Translations under genes and position numbers: made by a program
The notes under the pieces: generated by a model
Told to the model about the DNA's origin: nothing
The model's input: the letters and a program-made list of their open reading frames with translations, nothing else
The model's database searches: none
In this document: positions 1 to 12,062 of the stretch, piece by piece
Layout: the number at the start of each line of letters is the position of its first letter
Numbering within the stretch: the first letter of the stretch is position 1
Source of the DNA: Exophiala sp. HKRS030
Lineage: Eukaryota; Ascomycota; Eurotiomycetes; Chaetothyriales; Herpotrichiellaceae
NCBI GenBank assembly: GCA_023897205.1
Contig: JAHWDD010000006.1
Location: 3,038,001 to 3,102,000 of the forward strand
Length of the DNA: 64,000 nucleotides
Direction: 5' to 3'

Positions 1-2120
1 GCTCGCGTCACAATTGTCCGTTGCTCCTGATTTGTATTTGCGGTATTTAGTGACAAGCTTCTTGTCTGTTGGGTCGGTGCTGTTGACTTCCTTCAACATC
101 TGATCTCCAACCAGATGCCAGAATGTGGCATTTAGAGGGGATGAAGATGGCCAGTTAAGAGCGTTACCATAGAGGGCTCGAGCATCGGACCCCAGTTCCC
201 AGACTAGACCAGAGGTACTTGCCGCATTGGCCGTGGCTGATGATGTTTGGTTTGTGAAGAATGTGTACGACTCGTAGACGTGGAAGTCCCCGGTATCGAC
301 TTCATATACCTTGTACGCGGGCCATCCATTCTTGGGCGACAAAGTGGGTGCGAGCCATGCTGTCATGAGAGCATTTTGTTCCAGTGCACCATCCTTTGCG
401 CCATTTTTGTAGAACACACTTATAGAATCCACGTGCAGGTGTCCAAAGAAGACACCCGCAATGACGTGCGGAGTGTATCGCTCGATGATCTGGTAGAACG
501 CCTCAGAATGATTCGGCAAACTTTGGAGGCTGAACGGAGGAGCGTGTCCAACGAGCCAAACTACTTGTTGCGCATCCTCAGCCTCTTGAAGTACAGTGAT
601 CAAGTAGGATAGAGGCAAAGAATCCTGTGGATTTGTTGTGTTGACGTAGTTGTAGAAATTTTGTGGTGACCAGAAATTGGTATTCAGAGTGATGATTTTC
701 AACTTCGGATAAGCAGGATGTGTCGTTGCGTACATCATATTCCTGGAAGATACTGAGCCACTGTCATTCTTGCAGACCCAGTCGTTGGTCTCAAGGATGT
801 TTTTCATGCGATCATAGTTATTTGATTGTGAGGCTCGCATGAACGAGACGAGCGGATGGGAAATGGACTGCTCCTCTGAAAAGCTATCAGTATCTACACC
901 AGTAGTCAAGTATGTATAACAAGAAGTCCTCACTTACCATAGAAAGCATCGAGAGCGCCTAGAACTGGATAGACCGGGCCTGACGAAAGGAAGTATTTTA
1001 GTGCTTTGAAAACAGCGGCTTGGACATATGCGAGATAGCCATTCCAGAGGAACTTGGGATCTTCTCGAGGCATCAAATCACCCGTGAAGATTGTCCATGC
1101 CACAGCATCTTGCCGGAGCAGCGGGTTGATCGAGGACAGGGCCGAAGCAAGAAGCGTGTATGGAGTTCCACAATTTTTGTGCCCATTGAGAGGTGCAGGA
1201 TTCGTTACATTTGTTTGTTCGCCCGATTCCGCACGACAGCAACCGGACGACGCGCAGTTGACAGCTTCGGAACCGTAAGTATAGCGAGGGTCAAGATGGA
1301 TATCCGACAAGTGAACGACTTTCACACGCTTCCCACTAGCGGATGGAGCTTTGGCATCTGCTGGTTTTGGTTTGAAGTGAAGTTCTTGTGAAGACGTTTT
1401 CGGTCTATCACAAAACGGCGTGCCAAACATAGCATTGCAGATCCTCTGGCCGTCCTCACCCTTGACATCAGCAACTTGCAGAACTTGGGCCCACATAGCC
1501 ACGGTTGCGTTGCTAGCAGCGTACTCTCGTCCACATTCGTCATCAGACTTAAATCTCAGATTTTTGCAAAGCGAAACCAAAGCATCGGAGAAGTTCGCAG
1601 TGGCGTAGCGAGCAACTTGTTGTCCAGCACTAATGGCATCGATACACCGCGTGCAGTTTCCGGTGTTTTCAGATGTACTCGAAATAGCGCTGGTTGCTGC
1701 GCTAACAGAGTCGTTATAAACTTTGATAGGGTCGAGATCTTCGGGATGTCGCCAGGATTCTGGGAAATTGACAGTATCCGCGATGGGGTTGGAAGCAAAG
1801 GTCGAGTTGGTCAGAGAAGCCGGAAACGTGCTGTTAGATAGAACGTCTTGGAGAATTGGCTGAGGCTTGGAAAGGTCAGTAGAGTGTTCCCCATGGGGGT
1901 ATGTACGAATTACCTGTTGCGTCTGAGAAGCATTCTGATAGTAGCTCTCGAAGAGAGAGGTGGGAAAATCGGTGGGAGCTGTCCAGACAGATTGTACTCT
2001 CGTTTCGGTCGAGCTCTGAGCAGAAGACTGCCTAGCCAGCAGTAAAGCAAGCCAGTAGGCCGCTTTGTTAAGCCTCATCTTATCTCGCAGATTGATCTGG
2101 GCAGGACTGGGAAATTCCAA
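1..2120 (-). CDS. Acid sphingomyelinase-like calcineurin-type phosphoesterase (3' end outside window)
   Basis: Two exons are seen (2120-938 and 875-1); the intron 937-876 starts GTAAGT and ends TTCAG. The protein continues past the left edge. A signal peptide follows the second Met (start 2078 is therefore possible), then a six-cysteine saposin-B-like segment and a metallophosphatase domain beginning HLSDIHLDPRYTYGSE. Family members hydrolyse sphingomyelin or related phosphodiesters in the secretory pathway or outside the cell. Visible metal-site motifs are DIH, GDL, VGHAPP and GHLH. The usual GNHD/GNHE motif reads GALD (about residue 388), so the Asn metal ligand and the catalytic His are absent. 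Activity is therefore doubtful. Many NxS/T sites fit a secreted glycoprotein. Family assignment is secure; function is inferred. Confidence 0.88.
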
Positions 2121-3595
2121 AAACTTGCTCAGGATTCAATTAAGGAGTATGGTCTATAAGAAAATGATGCCCTTTGTTAAGGGAAGACAAGAGCCAGACA
2201 TCCTGGCCGGGTTCAGTCGTCCTACCTTTGTTCAAGCTCACCTGTTTTCATCGCTTCTTGATGCCAGTTGTAGAGTATGAGTGCTTAGTATTATGCTCCG
2301 GAATATGTAAGTGATTCATTTTCATGCCTTCGGATGAGTGCAGTTCTCAACCTTGCCATTCATTGCACAGGTGGAACGCGGTGCGGTCTTGGGAAGATTT
2401 CTATTCGACGAACACAGCGGAGGCCATATACCAGCTCAAGGTTATCGCAGAAGTAGCTCAAAATGGTAGTCTTTAGAAACGCTCAGAACTATACTAAAGA
2501 CCACCAGGAACGAGACCTCAATCATTTGACGTGAACGTCGGGTTGGTGCATGGACGAAATTCCGCCGACAAGGATGTTTTCGAAATTCCGCCCTCGTCCA
2601 AAAATGTGCCTTGCCGTTTTTGAAACCCCGAGCCTTGGCACGTGCGCCGCCGAAACAGGTCTTGGTATTATCAACAGTCCCACCTGGAACTCTAGGTACT
2701 TAAGGTAGCTCCCATGTACCTACATTCAACAGTGTTCATTACGGTGAGTTCTGCGAAGTCGCTATAGCTGGCCATATTCTCCTTCAGGCCCTGTGGCACT
2801 CTCAGTATTGGTCATGCGCACCGAGCCACTGCTAGCTGTGAGACTAGGACTTGGGCTATGAGTGCCTCTCATAGATCCACATTAAGGACAAGGTTAAAGG
2901 GCGAACTCCGCAACTCCCTGCAAGGCGTTGTTTGCTCGAATAAGAGTGGATGGCCAGAGGTTTATATCGCGTGGAGGCGTATTAGGTATTTTGGGTGCAG
3001 ATGTGCACGTCTCTGGCGAGCAGTGGTTGACCACTCGGAATGAAAATGCAAGTCTCCAGAGTCCACATTAGTCGCAAGAAGTACGGAGGAAACGCCAACG
3101 GTTGTCGAATCATGATCGTTTTGTGCGAGATCTATTGGTCATGATGTGAAAGTATTCCGGAATTTTGTATCAAGAGCGCAAAACTTGCGTGGGTTCGACT
3201 CTGAAAATCCATATGTCCAAAACTCTATGCAGAAGTTTAGAAAAGGTCCTCATCTAAAACCCATGCTACAAAGAAGTATATCTTTGTTGCATACCCTTGG
3301 AAATTCCATATCGATTTACACAACCTCAACAGCCAATCGCCACATGTACCATTGTTCTGAAGTCACTTTCGAAAATATATGAACGCAAGTAAGTTAAAGC
3401 CACCCACTACATGTCTTTGAACCACCACTTTGACATATTAAAGATTACCCCATCTAGAGCCTCAAAATCTCAAAGAGCATATTATCGACACCAACTCAAG
3501 AACCTTGTCGACATTCAAAGACAGACGTAACTCTGTGATCGAAAAGGCAACTGCGGGCCGTGACATAGGCTGGTCAGAAATATTCATCGTTCGTG
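2121..3595. other. Intergenic, upstream of the sphingomyelinase-like gene
   Basis: No ORF here has family features or a credible splice pattern. It presumably holds the promoter of the minus-strand gene to the left. A TAGGTACTTAAGGTA-type stretch near 2693 resembles CTAGGTA-rich motifs seen elsewhere in the window (4016, 39235). Confidence 0.5.
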
Positions 3596-3928
3596 ATGGC
3601 CAGCGACTCCACGTCTGTGGGAGAGGCTCTCGCCTTTCTGGCGGGTATGTGCAGCATTATTTGTGTCTCTGGTGTCGGGACATTATGGGGCATTGTAAAG
3701 ATTCGTGACATGAGTCGCAGGACAGATAGGCTTGTGAGCTCTGAAATCTGGAGCGATTATGATGTCCAGAGCAGTCGTCGACAAACGCGCCGAATGAATG
3801 GATCCCCCTTATCTCACACCTCACTCAGCGAGAAGACTGATGAGGAGCTTTCTGACATTCTGTACGATGTTTCTAGAGAATGGAGAAGAAGGCATAAGAA
3901 AAGGGGATATGTTTTCGAGACGGATTGA
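3596..3928 (+). CDS. Small hypothetical single-pass membrane protein
   Basis: A 110-residue ORF starts at the ATG at 3596. The only clear feature is one hydrophobic segment (about residues 10-33, with LAGMCSIICVSGVGTLWGIV), followed by a basic, polar, Arg-rich tail. I recognise no family. The organisation (short outside, one helix, charged cytoplasmic tail) is plausible for a real small membrane protein, but the ORF could also be chance. No intron is needed. Confidence 0.3.
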   Translation: MASDSTSVGEALAFLAGMCSIICVSGVGTLWGIVKIRDMSRRTDRLVSSEIWSDYDVQSSRRQTRRMNGSPLSHTSLSEKTDEELSDILYDVSREWRRRHKKRGYVFETD

Positions 3929-4434
3929 CCCACGCGGAAGAGTCTTTAAAGGCTCTCAACGCATCCAGAAGCTACCTGTGTGCCTTCGTCAGGTGTCCGT
4001 AGTTAGATACCCACCTAGGTAGGTACTTCGACAAGTTTTGCGCAGAAGTTCCAATGACTCACCGTTGAAGCGTCGCAGTCTGGGTCCGCGGTGGAGCGTT
4101 TCATCTTCTTCTTCCCCAGATTATACCGTCGATCTTTCAACGCTAATCACAGGCTGAACTACGTGTTATGCAGGAAGGACTCCCAAATCGCAACCACCAT
4201 ATCTGTCCGACCTCGGTGTACCAAGTCTTCGACCAGTAAGTCAGCTGAGCTACAGAGCCTCCCAATCATTTGGGCTCGTCATCGCTAGGGCAAAGGTTGG
4301 TACTAGATAGGTGGTAGGAATGGGCGCTTTGTGGCCTACAAGCACTAGGCCATATATGGCATAGCCAAATCCTTCTGCCAAGATATTGGCCAATCACATG
4401 AAGCAGAATTACTGCGCCGCCGCCATGTGCCTGA

Positions 4435-4680
4435 GCAGTTGTGGCAGTTGTGGCAGTTGTGGGCATTAGCGGGCAGTGTAAAGATCGTGGGCCACAGTTA
4501 GCCCCTCTCCTTCATCCTCATACAAAAGTTGAACAACCCCCCCCCCAGCCTTGTTGCCTAATTCCTTGTTCCTCATTCCTCATTCCTCATTCCTTTCCCA
4601 ACTCTCTCCCGCTCTTCCCACTGTTTTCCCTTTTGCCCCAAGTTCGTAATTCTAAACCTTTCCCTTTACCTCCCTCCTCA
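4435..4680 (+). promoter_or_regulatory. Promoter-like region with short tandem repeats and a CT-rich tract
   Basis: Three copies of a 9-mer (GCAGTTGTG) lie at 4435-4461. They are followed by a C9 run near 4541 and a long pyrimidine tract with tandem CTCATTC units (about 4570-4670). Pyrimidine-rich tracts just upstream of the start are common in filamentous-fungal promoters. The tract leads directly into the chimeric gene at 4751. Confidence 0.45.
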
Positions 4681-4750
4681 AGTGCGTAATTTTGAAACTT
4701 CCCCTGTACCTCCAACCTCGACGATAGGCCTGTTGGCCTCCACCACCCCG

Positions 4751-5625
4751 ATGGCCGAATTCTCTCACGGGAGTCTCACCCTTCCACCAAAGCAAATGTT
4801 AGTGGTCGGAATAGATTTTGGAATCACAGCTACTGGTATTGCCGTAAGTCGCCTGGGCAAATTGCGTGTTCCGGTTGAGTTCAGTGGACAGTACTGAATT
4901 GCTCTTAGAGGGGATTTCCAGACCTCACTATTCCAGAAGACAAGCCTTGGCACCAACCCATATCTTTTTCGAACAACTTCTGGAGTAGAGATGATGCTCC
5001 TGTCGCGCGTCTTCTGACTCGAATTTCAAATTTGCAGAGTGCGGTTGACGACTTGAAATCATTTTACCGTACCCGTGCTTCTGTTGAGGAAGCATACGCC
5101 AAGAAACTCGGACGATTGTTCAGGGAAACTTATCGGAACGAAAGCGAGGCTGAAGCTACAGACAGGGCAAATCACTCTCACCATCGATGGTGTAGACGCA
5201 ACTTTTTACAGGAGGCCGCTTTCTTTACATGGAAAGATCAATGGGCCATTGCTCCTTCAATGATGGACTGGAAGGCCCCTTGCGAAAAGTGTCTTTGTCG
5301 ATCGATCACACAGAGAATTCAAGAGCTAGAAAACCAGCCTCAGAGTCCGAGCTCACCGGGAAAGGCCAGTCACCAGCTACACGGCAAGCTTCACGTCATA
5401 GACTCTTTGACTGTGCCTCCTGGCACTTCGGAGAGGCTTGAGTGCGGCATCTTCAACAGTCCATTTAATCATTTATCAGCACAATCACCAAACGATGACG
5501 TGAAGTCGAAACGATTCATGATTAGCCATCAATATTCAAACATACAGATCTTCAGGATCCGCCATCGGGCACGTATTCGCGCACGTTGGCACAGATTCCC
5601 ATCCCTGCACAAGATTTTGTTGTAA
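4751..5625 (+). CDS. Chimeric ORF: Hsp70-type N-terminus joined to a partial F-BAR domain
   Basis: Exon 4751-4843 ends at GTAAGT; a 65-base intron ends TTAG at 4908; exon 2 (4909-5625) stays in frame, giving 269 residues. Exon 1 contains MLVVGIDFGITATGIA, matching the first ATPase phosphate loop of fungal Hsp70-like proteins (usual core GIDFGTT), and nothing more of Hsp70. Exon 2 opens with ISFSNNFWSRDDAPVARLL and continues through RASVEEAYAKKLGRL, which is the start of an F-BAR (FCH) domain as in fungal cytokinesis and actin-patch proteins. The match stops near residue 105; the remainder is unrecognised and the rest of the F-BAR is missing. It may be a relic of two gene fragments or a young fusion gene. 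The intron is inferred from splice signals. Confidence 0.5.
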
Positions 5626-5805
5626 GTTGGTGATTAACACTCCCTGTTCATGACTGATCATGCATGATAGAAGTTATCACGACTTATCACATCGCTCTGC
5701 TCTTCATCCATCGGTTCGATAAGTCGGTTGACCTCTGTCGGACCCTGAATATACCAAAAACTCCTAGCTCGTCAAGGCTTGCAAATATCAACAACATCCC
5801 TCAAA

Positions 5806-6621
5806 ATGCCTACCCTCCCCCCAACTCATTCTTTCGGGCCATATATGAATTCCCTGGAGGATTATATACTAGAATACAGTGATCGTTTGTACACGGCAAC
5901 CCCCGCGTATGGGCAAAGTTCGGCCACGATGACTTCCACCTCCGACTTTGGCTCAACGTCACCATCCATTTTCACCGAATCTCGATCATCTACAGGTGTC
6001 ACAAGCAGTTCATCATTCCCTGCGGGTCACCAATCCCACGTTGGCGATCTTGACTATGAGATTCTCAACGACGTTTCGGGGCTAGAGGACTTTGACTTCA
6101 ACTCTGACTGGGTTCTGTTCCAAGCTCCTATCGATCTCAATTACAGTCCTCAAAGTCTCTTCAGCGACGCGCCCGTTGCTTCGTCGACATTTTCGAACAA
6201 CACGGGAGCCCTCAACCAGTGGCTCAACCTATCGCCATCAGAGCCTCTATTCGTCCATGCCCCTGACGACGAAGCACTGTCACTAGACCCCCATGTTGCG
6301 CACCACACGTGCGAATTCTGCCAGGAAGGATTCCAGAAGAGGCACGAACTAAATCGTCACGTGCTGAAGCACACGAAGCCCTACTCCTGCATTATTCCAG
6401 CCTGCGGGGCTTCCTTTGCGGAGAAAAGAGGCTGCGAACGACATATGAAAGCTCGTCACAACGTTGAGAATCCAAATTCCACCAAATGTCGATTCTGCAG
6501 CTACAATTCCACACGCTCAGATGCAGTCCAGAGGCACCTACGGACCAGACATGGCGTTCAAGTGAGCTTTCAGGCGGGAGTCTCCCGTGCGACTACGACA
6601 ATGACGACAAAAGTGGAATAG
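5806..6621 (+). CDS. C2H2 zinc-finger protein, probable transcription factor
   Basis: A single exon of 271 residues starts at the ATG at 5806, which has A at -3. The N-terminal two thirds is Ser/Thr-rich and acidic (for example DLDYEILNDVSGLEDFDF), as in activation regions. Three consecutive fingers follow near the C-terminus: CEFC-x12-H-x3-H, C-x4-C-x12-H-x4-H and CRFC-x12-H-x4-H. The protein ends soon after the third finger. It is likely a nuclear DNA-binding regulator; no target is evident from its neighbours. I cannot assign an ortholog. Confidence 0.82.
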   Translation: MPTLPPTHSFGPYMNSLEDYILEYSDRLYTATPAYGQSSATMTSTSDFGSTSPSIFTESRSSTGVTSSSSFPAGHQSHVGDLDYEILNDVSGLEDFDFNSDWVLFQAPIDLNYSPQSLFSDAPVASSTFSNNTGALNQWLNLSPSEPLFVHAPDDEALSLDPHVAHHTCEFCQEGFQKRHELNRHVLKHTKPYSCIIPACGASFAEKRGCERHMKARHNVENPNSTKCRFCSYNSTRSDAVQRHLRTRHGVQVSFQAGVSRATTTMTTKVE

Positions 6622-8473
6622 GTGAATGTGATCATGGTGGTACGAAAAGGGTGGTTAGTTGGATCATGTCAAATGTTTTGAATTATGGCACGGGAAAATT
6701 TTCCTTTTAATGTCCACTGGGGACGATCTTGACTGGGTTTGAGATGAACCTTGTTCTTGATGGGCTTGTAATTTAGGAGTACTATATGGGTCTCAATGCG
6801 AACGTTTTTCCTTGTTATATGCTGCAGCGTCCGCGTAGCTCTGTTAGTTATATTGGTGATGCGAACTGTGGTCTGCAAGTAGACGGATGCCGGCGACTTG
6901 AAGTGATCCTGCATAAGACCGCCGGAATACCTCCGCCTGTTCCAGCACCGAACATCCTCGGTGGTGCATTGCACCCTTGGTGTATTCGGCGCCTAGGATC
7001 AATAGATGAATAGACTATCCCCATGCGACTTTTGATACGCCGCAAGTCTCTCGACGTGCTGCGAAACTCGCAAGATTATAGGTCTGAAATCCTCAAATGC
7101 CCCTCCATGCGAGCCGAAATCGGTCGGTGAAGGATCCCTGGACTAACGAGACCGAGCGTCGTCAGCTCTTTTAGTCTCTTGTAGCCATTTGCTGACCGGC
7201 CACTGTATTACGGAGTTGGACTCAGTGTCCACAATGACAATGCACGATGAACATGATGGGGGCCGGCCTCATTCAACCCCGTTAGCTTCTGAACTATTCG
7301 AAGAGCGATGCTTACGATCTCACAGCCAAAAGAACGTTTCAGTCAATCAGAATTCACAACAAGTTGCTGCACTAGGTCCGGGAGTCGCTCTATCCGGGCA
7401 AGCTACGTACTGCGGTCATGGGCAAACGCCGCCGGGTTGTTCCTCTCTGAAACTCCATCCTCAAAACCCTGAATCCTCAGTAGATCTGCAGATTTATTTT
7501 TGGGCATGAGGCATGAACATCAGCGTCGTGTAAAACCTACGCAGAAATACTCTGTATGTATACAGATTGCTACGATTCCGCTTCGCAAGCGAACAGACAA
7601 TCAATAGTTTCTCCAGATGGCTCAACCGGGGCCAAATTCTTCCAAGGTAACCAAGGTCAGAGCGCTCGTCATCATTGAAATGCCCAGACATTAGGCTAAG
7701 ATCTTATTCGTGATAAGCATTAGCCAAGCTATTTCGAGCAGTCGCAAGTTGGCAACTTTCCCCACCGGGAGCAGGCCAGGCTTAGTATTTGTGGAGTATA
7801 AATTGAGTATATACGATGTTGTCAATTGTTACGCATCAATTGTATGCATGCCAGCATGACATCCTTTAAGAAAGATTCCTCATTGAGCGGAATGTCAAGC
7901 TCGGTCGCCGTGACTGCGCATTGGGAGTCGGCGTCGCTACGACTAACTACATTCCGACATCTAGAACCTCTAGGTAGCATCGGCAGCTCCCGATGCGAAC
8001 GCCGGTCCGTGCTTTTTCGCTCAATTCGGTGTGGGTGAGGCACTATTGACCCGAATTGAAGTGTTCTGGAGCGACAGTTCTTCTCGGGTATGTAGGTACC
8101 TTAATGGTTAAGACTTTTGGTTCCAATATGCCAAGCAACGCGCGATTTCGAGCTCATATTCCCTCTTCCGCAATCTACACTGGAGAGGTGTGTTCTTAGA
8201 ATAACTCCAAGGCCCAAGCTGTGTACAGTCTTCGATGATGCCACGATAGTCTTGGGCCCTGGGCAAAGCACTGGCAGAGCACGTGCGGGATGACACCATC
8301 TCTGACAGACATACTGAACGAACCTCCAGATACGGAGACATGCTGAAACGCAGTAAGCACAAATGCTTTCTCAGCCACTGTTTCCCGATTTAGATCGGTG
8401 CTTGTGCTGTGCCCTGGGGTCGACAGGCTAATGCACACCATCGGTGACAGGTCAGCTCCATGTTCGTCTCAGG
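6622..8473. other. Intergenic, 1.85 kb
   Basis: Several short ORFs occur on both strands, but none has domain signals, compatible splice sites or supported starts. The right end is the upstream region of the highly biased LsdA/Rds1-like gene. Confidence 0.5.
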
Positions 8474-8736
8474 TATATAGAGGGCGCTGTCTCCTGGCCT
8501 CCAAGTCGTAGCGTCTTGCATATTCAAAACAACAACAACAAAACACAATACAAGCCAGTCTTTTTTCCTTTTCCTTTTTCCTTACTAATATTTCCTATTG
8601 TCTCTGCCAAATATCCACACTCTTTAAGATATAATCTTAATCTAACAGGTTTCCTTATTGTTTAATACACCCTCATTACACCAATCAACAATCCATTCAA
8701 CCAAAACACAACCAATTAATCAGATAATCACACATC
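8474..8736 (+). promoter_or_regulatory. TATA box and 5' leader of the LsdA/Rds1-like gene
   Basis: TATATAG at 8474-8480 is followed about 45 bases later by an A/C-rich leader containing CAACAACAACAA and then a long pyrimidine tract. The start context is CACATCATG. This combination is typical of strongly expressed fungal genes and fits the C-ending codon bias of the gene below. Confidence 0.55.
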
Positions 8737-9929
8737 ATGTACACTGGATTAGCCCCTCTTGTCGGCTCGTTGGCCATTGCTTCTTTGGTCTCGGCCGTCC
8801 CATTGCAAAGGCGCTCAGATGATTCATGGGGCAGCCATACCGAGTCTGGCTATCCTCAGTCCACCAGCGTCGCTCCACCAGCGCCCACAGCGGTTGATTC
8901 TGGAAGCAATCCTTTCAGCTTCCCCTGTCCAATGGCTTCCCAAACATCGCCGCCGGCTCACAGCAACAAAACGATCTGTTCAATCAAGCACACGGCACAC
9001 TACCCAACGGCCCACCGCCGCCAGCTCCACCAGCCGAAGACGATCTGCTGTCTCTTCGCTTGATCGCATTCAACGAGATCTGGGAAGTTGCCTTCTTCAC
9101 AGAGCTTCTGTTCAACATCACCACCAACGTTCCAGGATATGAGTTCCCAGATCCCAAGGAACGCCAGGCCGTCATCGATGCCATCACGGCGGTGCAAGCA
9201 CAAGAAGAACTCCACGCCTTGAACGCCAATGGAGCACTCGCCCATTTCAATGCCGGCCCAATCCTGCCTTGCAAATATGTCGCTCCCGTTGACAACTTCC
9301 ACGACGCTATTGCGTTGGCCGCGACATTCACCGACGTCGTTCTCGGCACGCTCGGTGATGTCGTCACCCACTTCGGCCAGAACGGCGACAACGGCCTGAT
9401 CCGTGGTGTTGCTTCTGTCATCGGCCAAGAAGGCGAGCAAGACGGCTTCTACCGATCAATCCTCGGCAACATCCCATCAGCCAACCCCTTCTTGACCGCC
9501 TCAGTCCGCGAGTTCGCATTCAACGCCATCAACCAGAACTTTGTCGTCCCCGGCTCATGCCCCAATGTCAACACCATCAGCCTGCCTACATTCGGCGCCT
9601 TGACCCTCAACACCCCAGCAGCCCAGATCACCACCCAGGACACTACTTTGTCCTTCTCCTTCTCCGCCGAAGGTCAATGGAGCCAATACTCCAGCGGCGA
9701 GGGTCTCAACGTAGTCTTGATCAACCAGCAGAACGTCCCCATCGTCGAACCCCTCACCCTGACCGGTGCCAGTGACGGCCAAGTTCACTTCACCGCCAAC
9801 TTCCCCTTCGTCGAGAACAGCCTGTTCGGTCTGACCATCGCGGTTGTGGCCAAGGGTGACACTTTCCCAGACATCGTCAGTGTTGCCGCAAACACCGTTT
9901 TCGGACCTGCCTTCATCAACGTCCTTTGA
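8737..9929 (+). CDS. LsdA/Rds1-type secreted ferritin-like stress/development protein, frame interrupted once
   Basis: The first frame (8737 onward) gives a signal peptide (MYTGLAPLVGSLAIASLVSA) and a basic dipeptide site. The second frame, read from about 8913, gives LPLSNGFPNIA, then GTLPNGPPPPAPPAEDD and LLSLRLIAFNEIWEVAFFTE, followed by a ferritin-like helical domain and a C-terminal domain ending FGPAFINVL. These match fungal 'sexual development protein LsdA' and 'stress response protein Rds1'. One base is missing at the CCCC run 8922-8925: a fifth C would read FSFPLSNGFPN and give about 397 residues. A weak 50-base intron (8869-8918) is the alternative. Codon use is strongly biased to C-ending codons, suggesting high expression of the functional form. 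Confidence 0.82.
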
Positions 9930-10880
9930 AAGAAAATCGAGTGTCAGGCAGAATCGCTAATGTTTAATGTTGCAAAGATAGACAAAGGGGTCCGACAACA
10001 AAGGGACATATAATCGCATTGTTTAATGGTGTTTGAAATTGGTCTGATTTTTTGGGAAGTTTTAGCGTTCATGAGTATTGTTTCATCATAGCCCCCATCA
10101 CACGAGCTTGTCGCTCAAGCGCCCTCATAGTGTGTCCAAATCAAAATATTATTTGGAAGCCAAAAAATCTCTGGAACTCCATTTCTCGTGAATCCGTGAA
10201 TGTGTTAATCGCCATGAATGTGAAAGAGCTGAAACGCAAACTGGACACGGCTGTCCTTCCTGACACTACATGACTATTGGAGCGCAATCATCGGTGCAGA
10301 AGTATCGCTCGCATAGAATTCTGCAGTGGAATTTTGTTTCCCAGGCAGACTGGCAACGACGCTCAAGTATCATTCCCAACAAGGGCTTCTTCAAGCATGC
10401 TCGAATCTTTCCCAGTTCGCTCGTGACTATCCTGGCAAAGAAGTGACCGGATGATCCACAGTAGACACTGACTGATGCTAAGCGTGGAAAGTCGGGATTT
10501 GCTACATTGGAGCATTTACCCCGTTCATGCGCAACATCTCGCAACCTACAATACTACCCACTAGGTGCCCACCTTGGGACGCTTGTGAACGCCGGGGAGA
10601 TCTGCGGATCTCCAGACTTTCTCCGCTGAACATGGTCGACTCTGGAGCGGTCGCTCCACAACTCAATCCCATCGCAGAAACTATATCCATAAGCTTCTAG
10701 ATCTCAAATGCATCTCGTGTGTACCTACGTCATTGAGGTTAGCTCCCTTTCACCGAGATGAGATGATGAAGGCTATAAGATGTTAGAAGGGTCTATGCGC
10801 ACTTAGCTTCCAAGTTCCGTTCCTTCGCCTGGCATTGTAGACATCCTCACTGAAGACCAATACTGTTTCCACACACAGAG
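9930..10880. other. Intergenic between LsdA/Rds1-like and glutathione transferase genes
   Basis: It holds the 3' flank of the LsdA/Rds1-like gene and the promoter of the GST gene. Short ORFs on the minus strand (10266-10690) have no recognisable features. Confidence 0.5.
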
Positions 10881-11737
10881 ATGGCACCAAATCCTGACAT
10901 CACATTATACTTCCTCAGCGCCAGTCGGGCTATCCGAGTTGCCTGGTTGCTGGAAGAGCTTTCCCTTCCATATACATTGGTCTCTTCTCCACGTGCGTCG
11001 AATGGACTGGCTCCGCCCGAATTCAAAGCAAAGATCCCCACGAGGCTGGGAAAGAGTCCTGCTATCAAGGACGGTGATATTGTGATTCAAGAAAGCAGCG
11101 CGATCGCAGAGTAAGTGTTCACATCTTTTCTCTGACTGCCTCGCATTCGAAAGGCCCATGTAAGCTCCTAACGGGATTTGACCGCTTATGGAAATGCCTG
11201 GCATAGGTACATCTGCGAGACATACGACACCTCGTCACGGTTTCTCCCCAAGGAACCCCGTGACAGAGCAAAGGTCAGGGAATGGGCCGCTGCAGCAGAA
11301 GGCACCTTCATGCTACACGCACTAGCGGTAAGTTAATTGAATGCGAAGACCTTGTGCAATGAACTCTATGGATCCCTTCGTTGAGTATCCAGAGCATGTC
11401 TAAGACAGTGTATTAGGTGCTCTACGCTCGTTGGCGTCTCCCCAAGGCTGCATCAGAATATCTTCCAGAAATGGAAAAGGCTCTCTCGCCAAATGTGCAT
11501 AACGACTTCGACTGGTTGGAATATGAATTGGCTCATGGCGAAAGTGGTGGGAAGTATTTAGTTGGAAACGACCTGACCATCGCCGATATCACAATGGGCT
11601 TCAGCGTCGAGTTTATCCTGAAACGAAAACTCGGCACTGAAGGAGGAAACTGGCCCCACGTCGAAAAGTGGTTCGAAGGCGTTACCCAACGGGCAGCATA
11701 CAAGAAAGCGGTCGAGAAGTCTGGATATTCGTTGTAG
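10881..11737 (+). CDS. Glutathione S-transferase (three exons)
   Basis: Exons are 10881-11110, 11207-11327 and 11417-11737. All junctions keep frame (GTAAGT donors; TAG acceptors), giving 223 residues, the normal GST length. The thioredoxin-fold domain starts ITLYFLSASRAIRVAWLLEE and ends with the glutathione-binding ESSAIAEYI, which spans the first splice junction. The alpha-helical C-terminal domain contains YLVGNDLTIADITMGF, the usual N-capping/hydrophobic-staple region. It probably conjugates glutathione to electrophiles or reduces peroxides in the cytosol. It resembles the fungal Gtt1-like group, but subclass is uncertain. Confidence 0.9.
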
Positions 11738-12062
11738 ATGTCGAATGCCTGTTATTTTAATGACCTCGGCGCGTCATTTGACCGGAACGCGATGTCACGT
11801 GTAAAACTCCCCGCCTGCCGCCTACATACTGCACGATCCTGGAATTTAGCAAGATTCAACTCCATAGACATAAGCATTTAGTCGCCTCACCCACATACAC
11901 TTACCGTCCATGCTATGCGAGCACGCGGGTGAGATGTACCTCACCGCCAGCGTCACGCCTGTCTTGCAGATACAGGCTCGACCGTAGCGGCCAGACAGAT
12001 ATTCATTACAGCCTTCCTTTCACTACCCAACAAAAGCCCGCGGGACTTCAACAACCGCAATC

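Noticed and set aside
3185..3215. tRNA T-arm-like GGTTCGACTC
   Set aside because: No matching acceptor stem, anticodon arm or D arm nearby.
8869..8918. Intron that would fix the LsdA/Rds1 frame
   Set aside because: The donor GTCGCT is weak and splicing would delete part of the conserved FSFPLSNGF start; one missing C explains the frame better.
8984..9440. Two long minus-strand ORFs over the LsdA/Rds1 gene
   Set aside because: Shadows created by the strong C-ending codon bias of the plus-strand gene.
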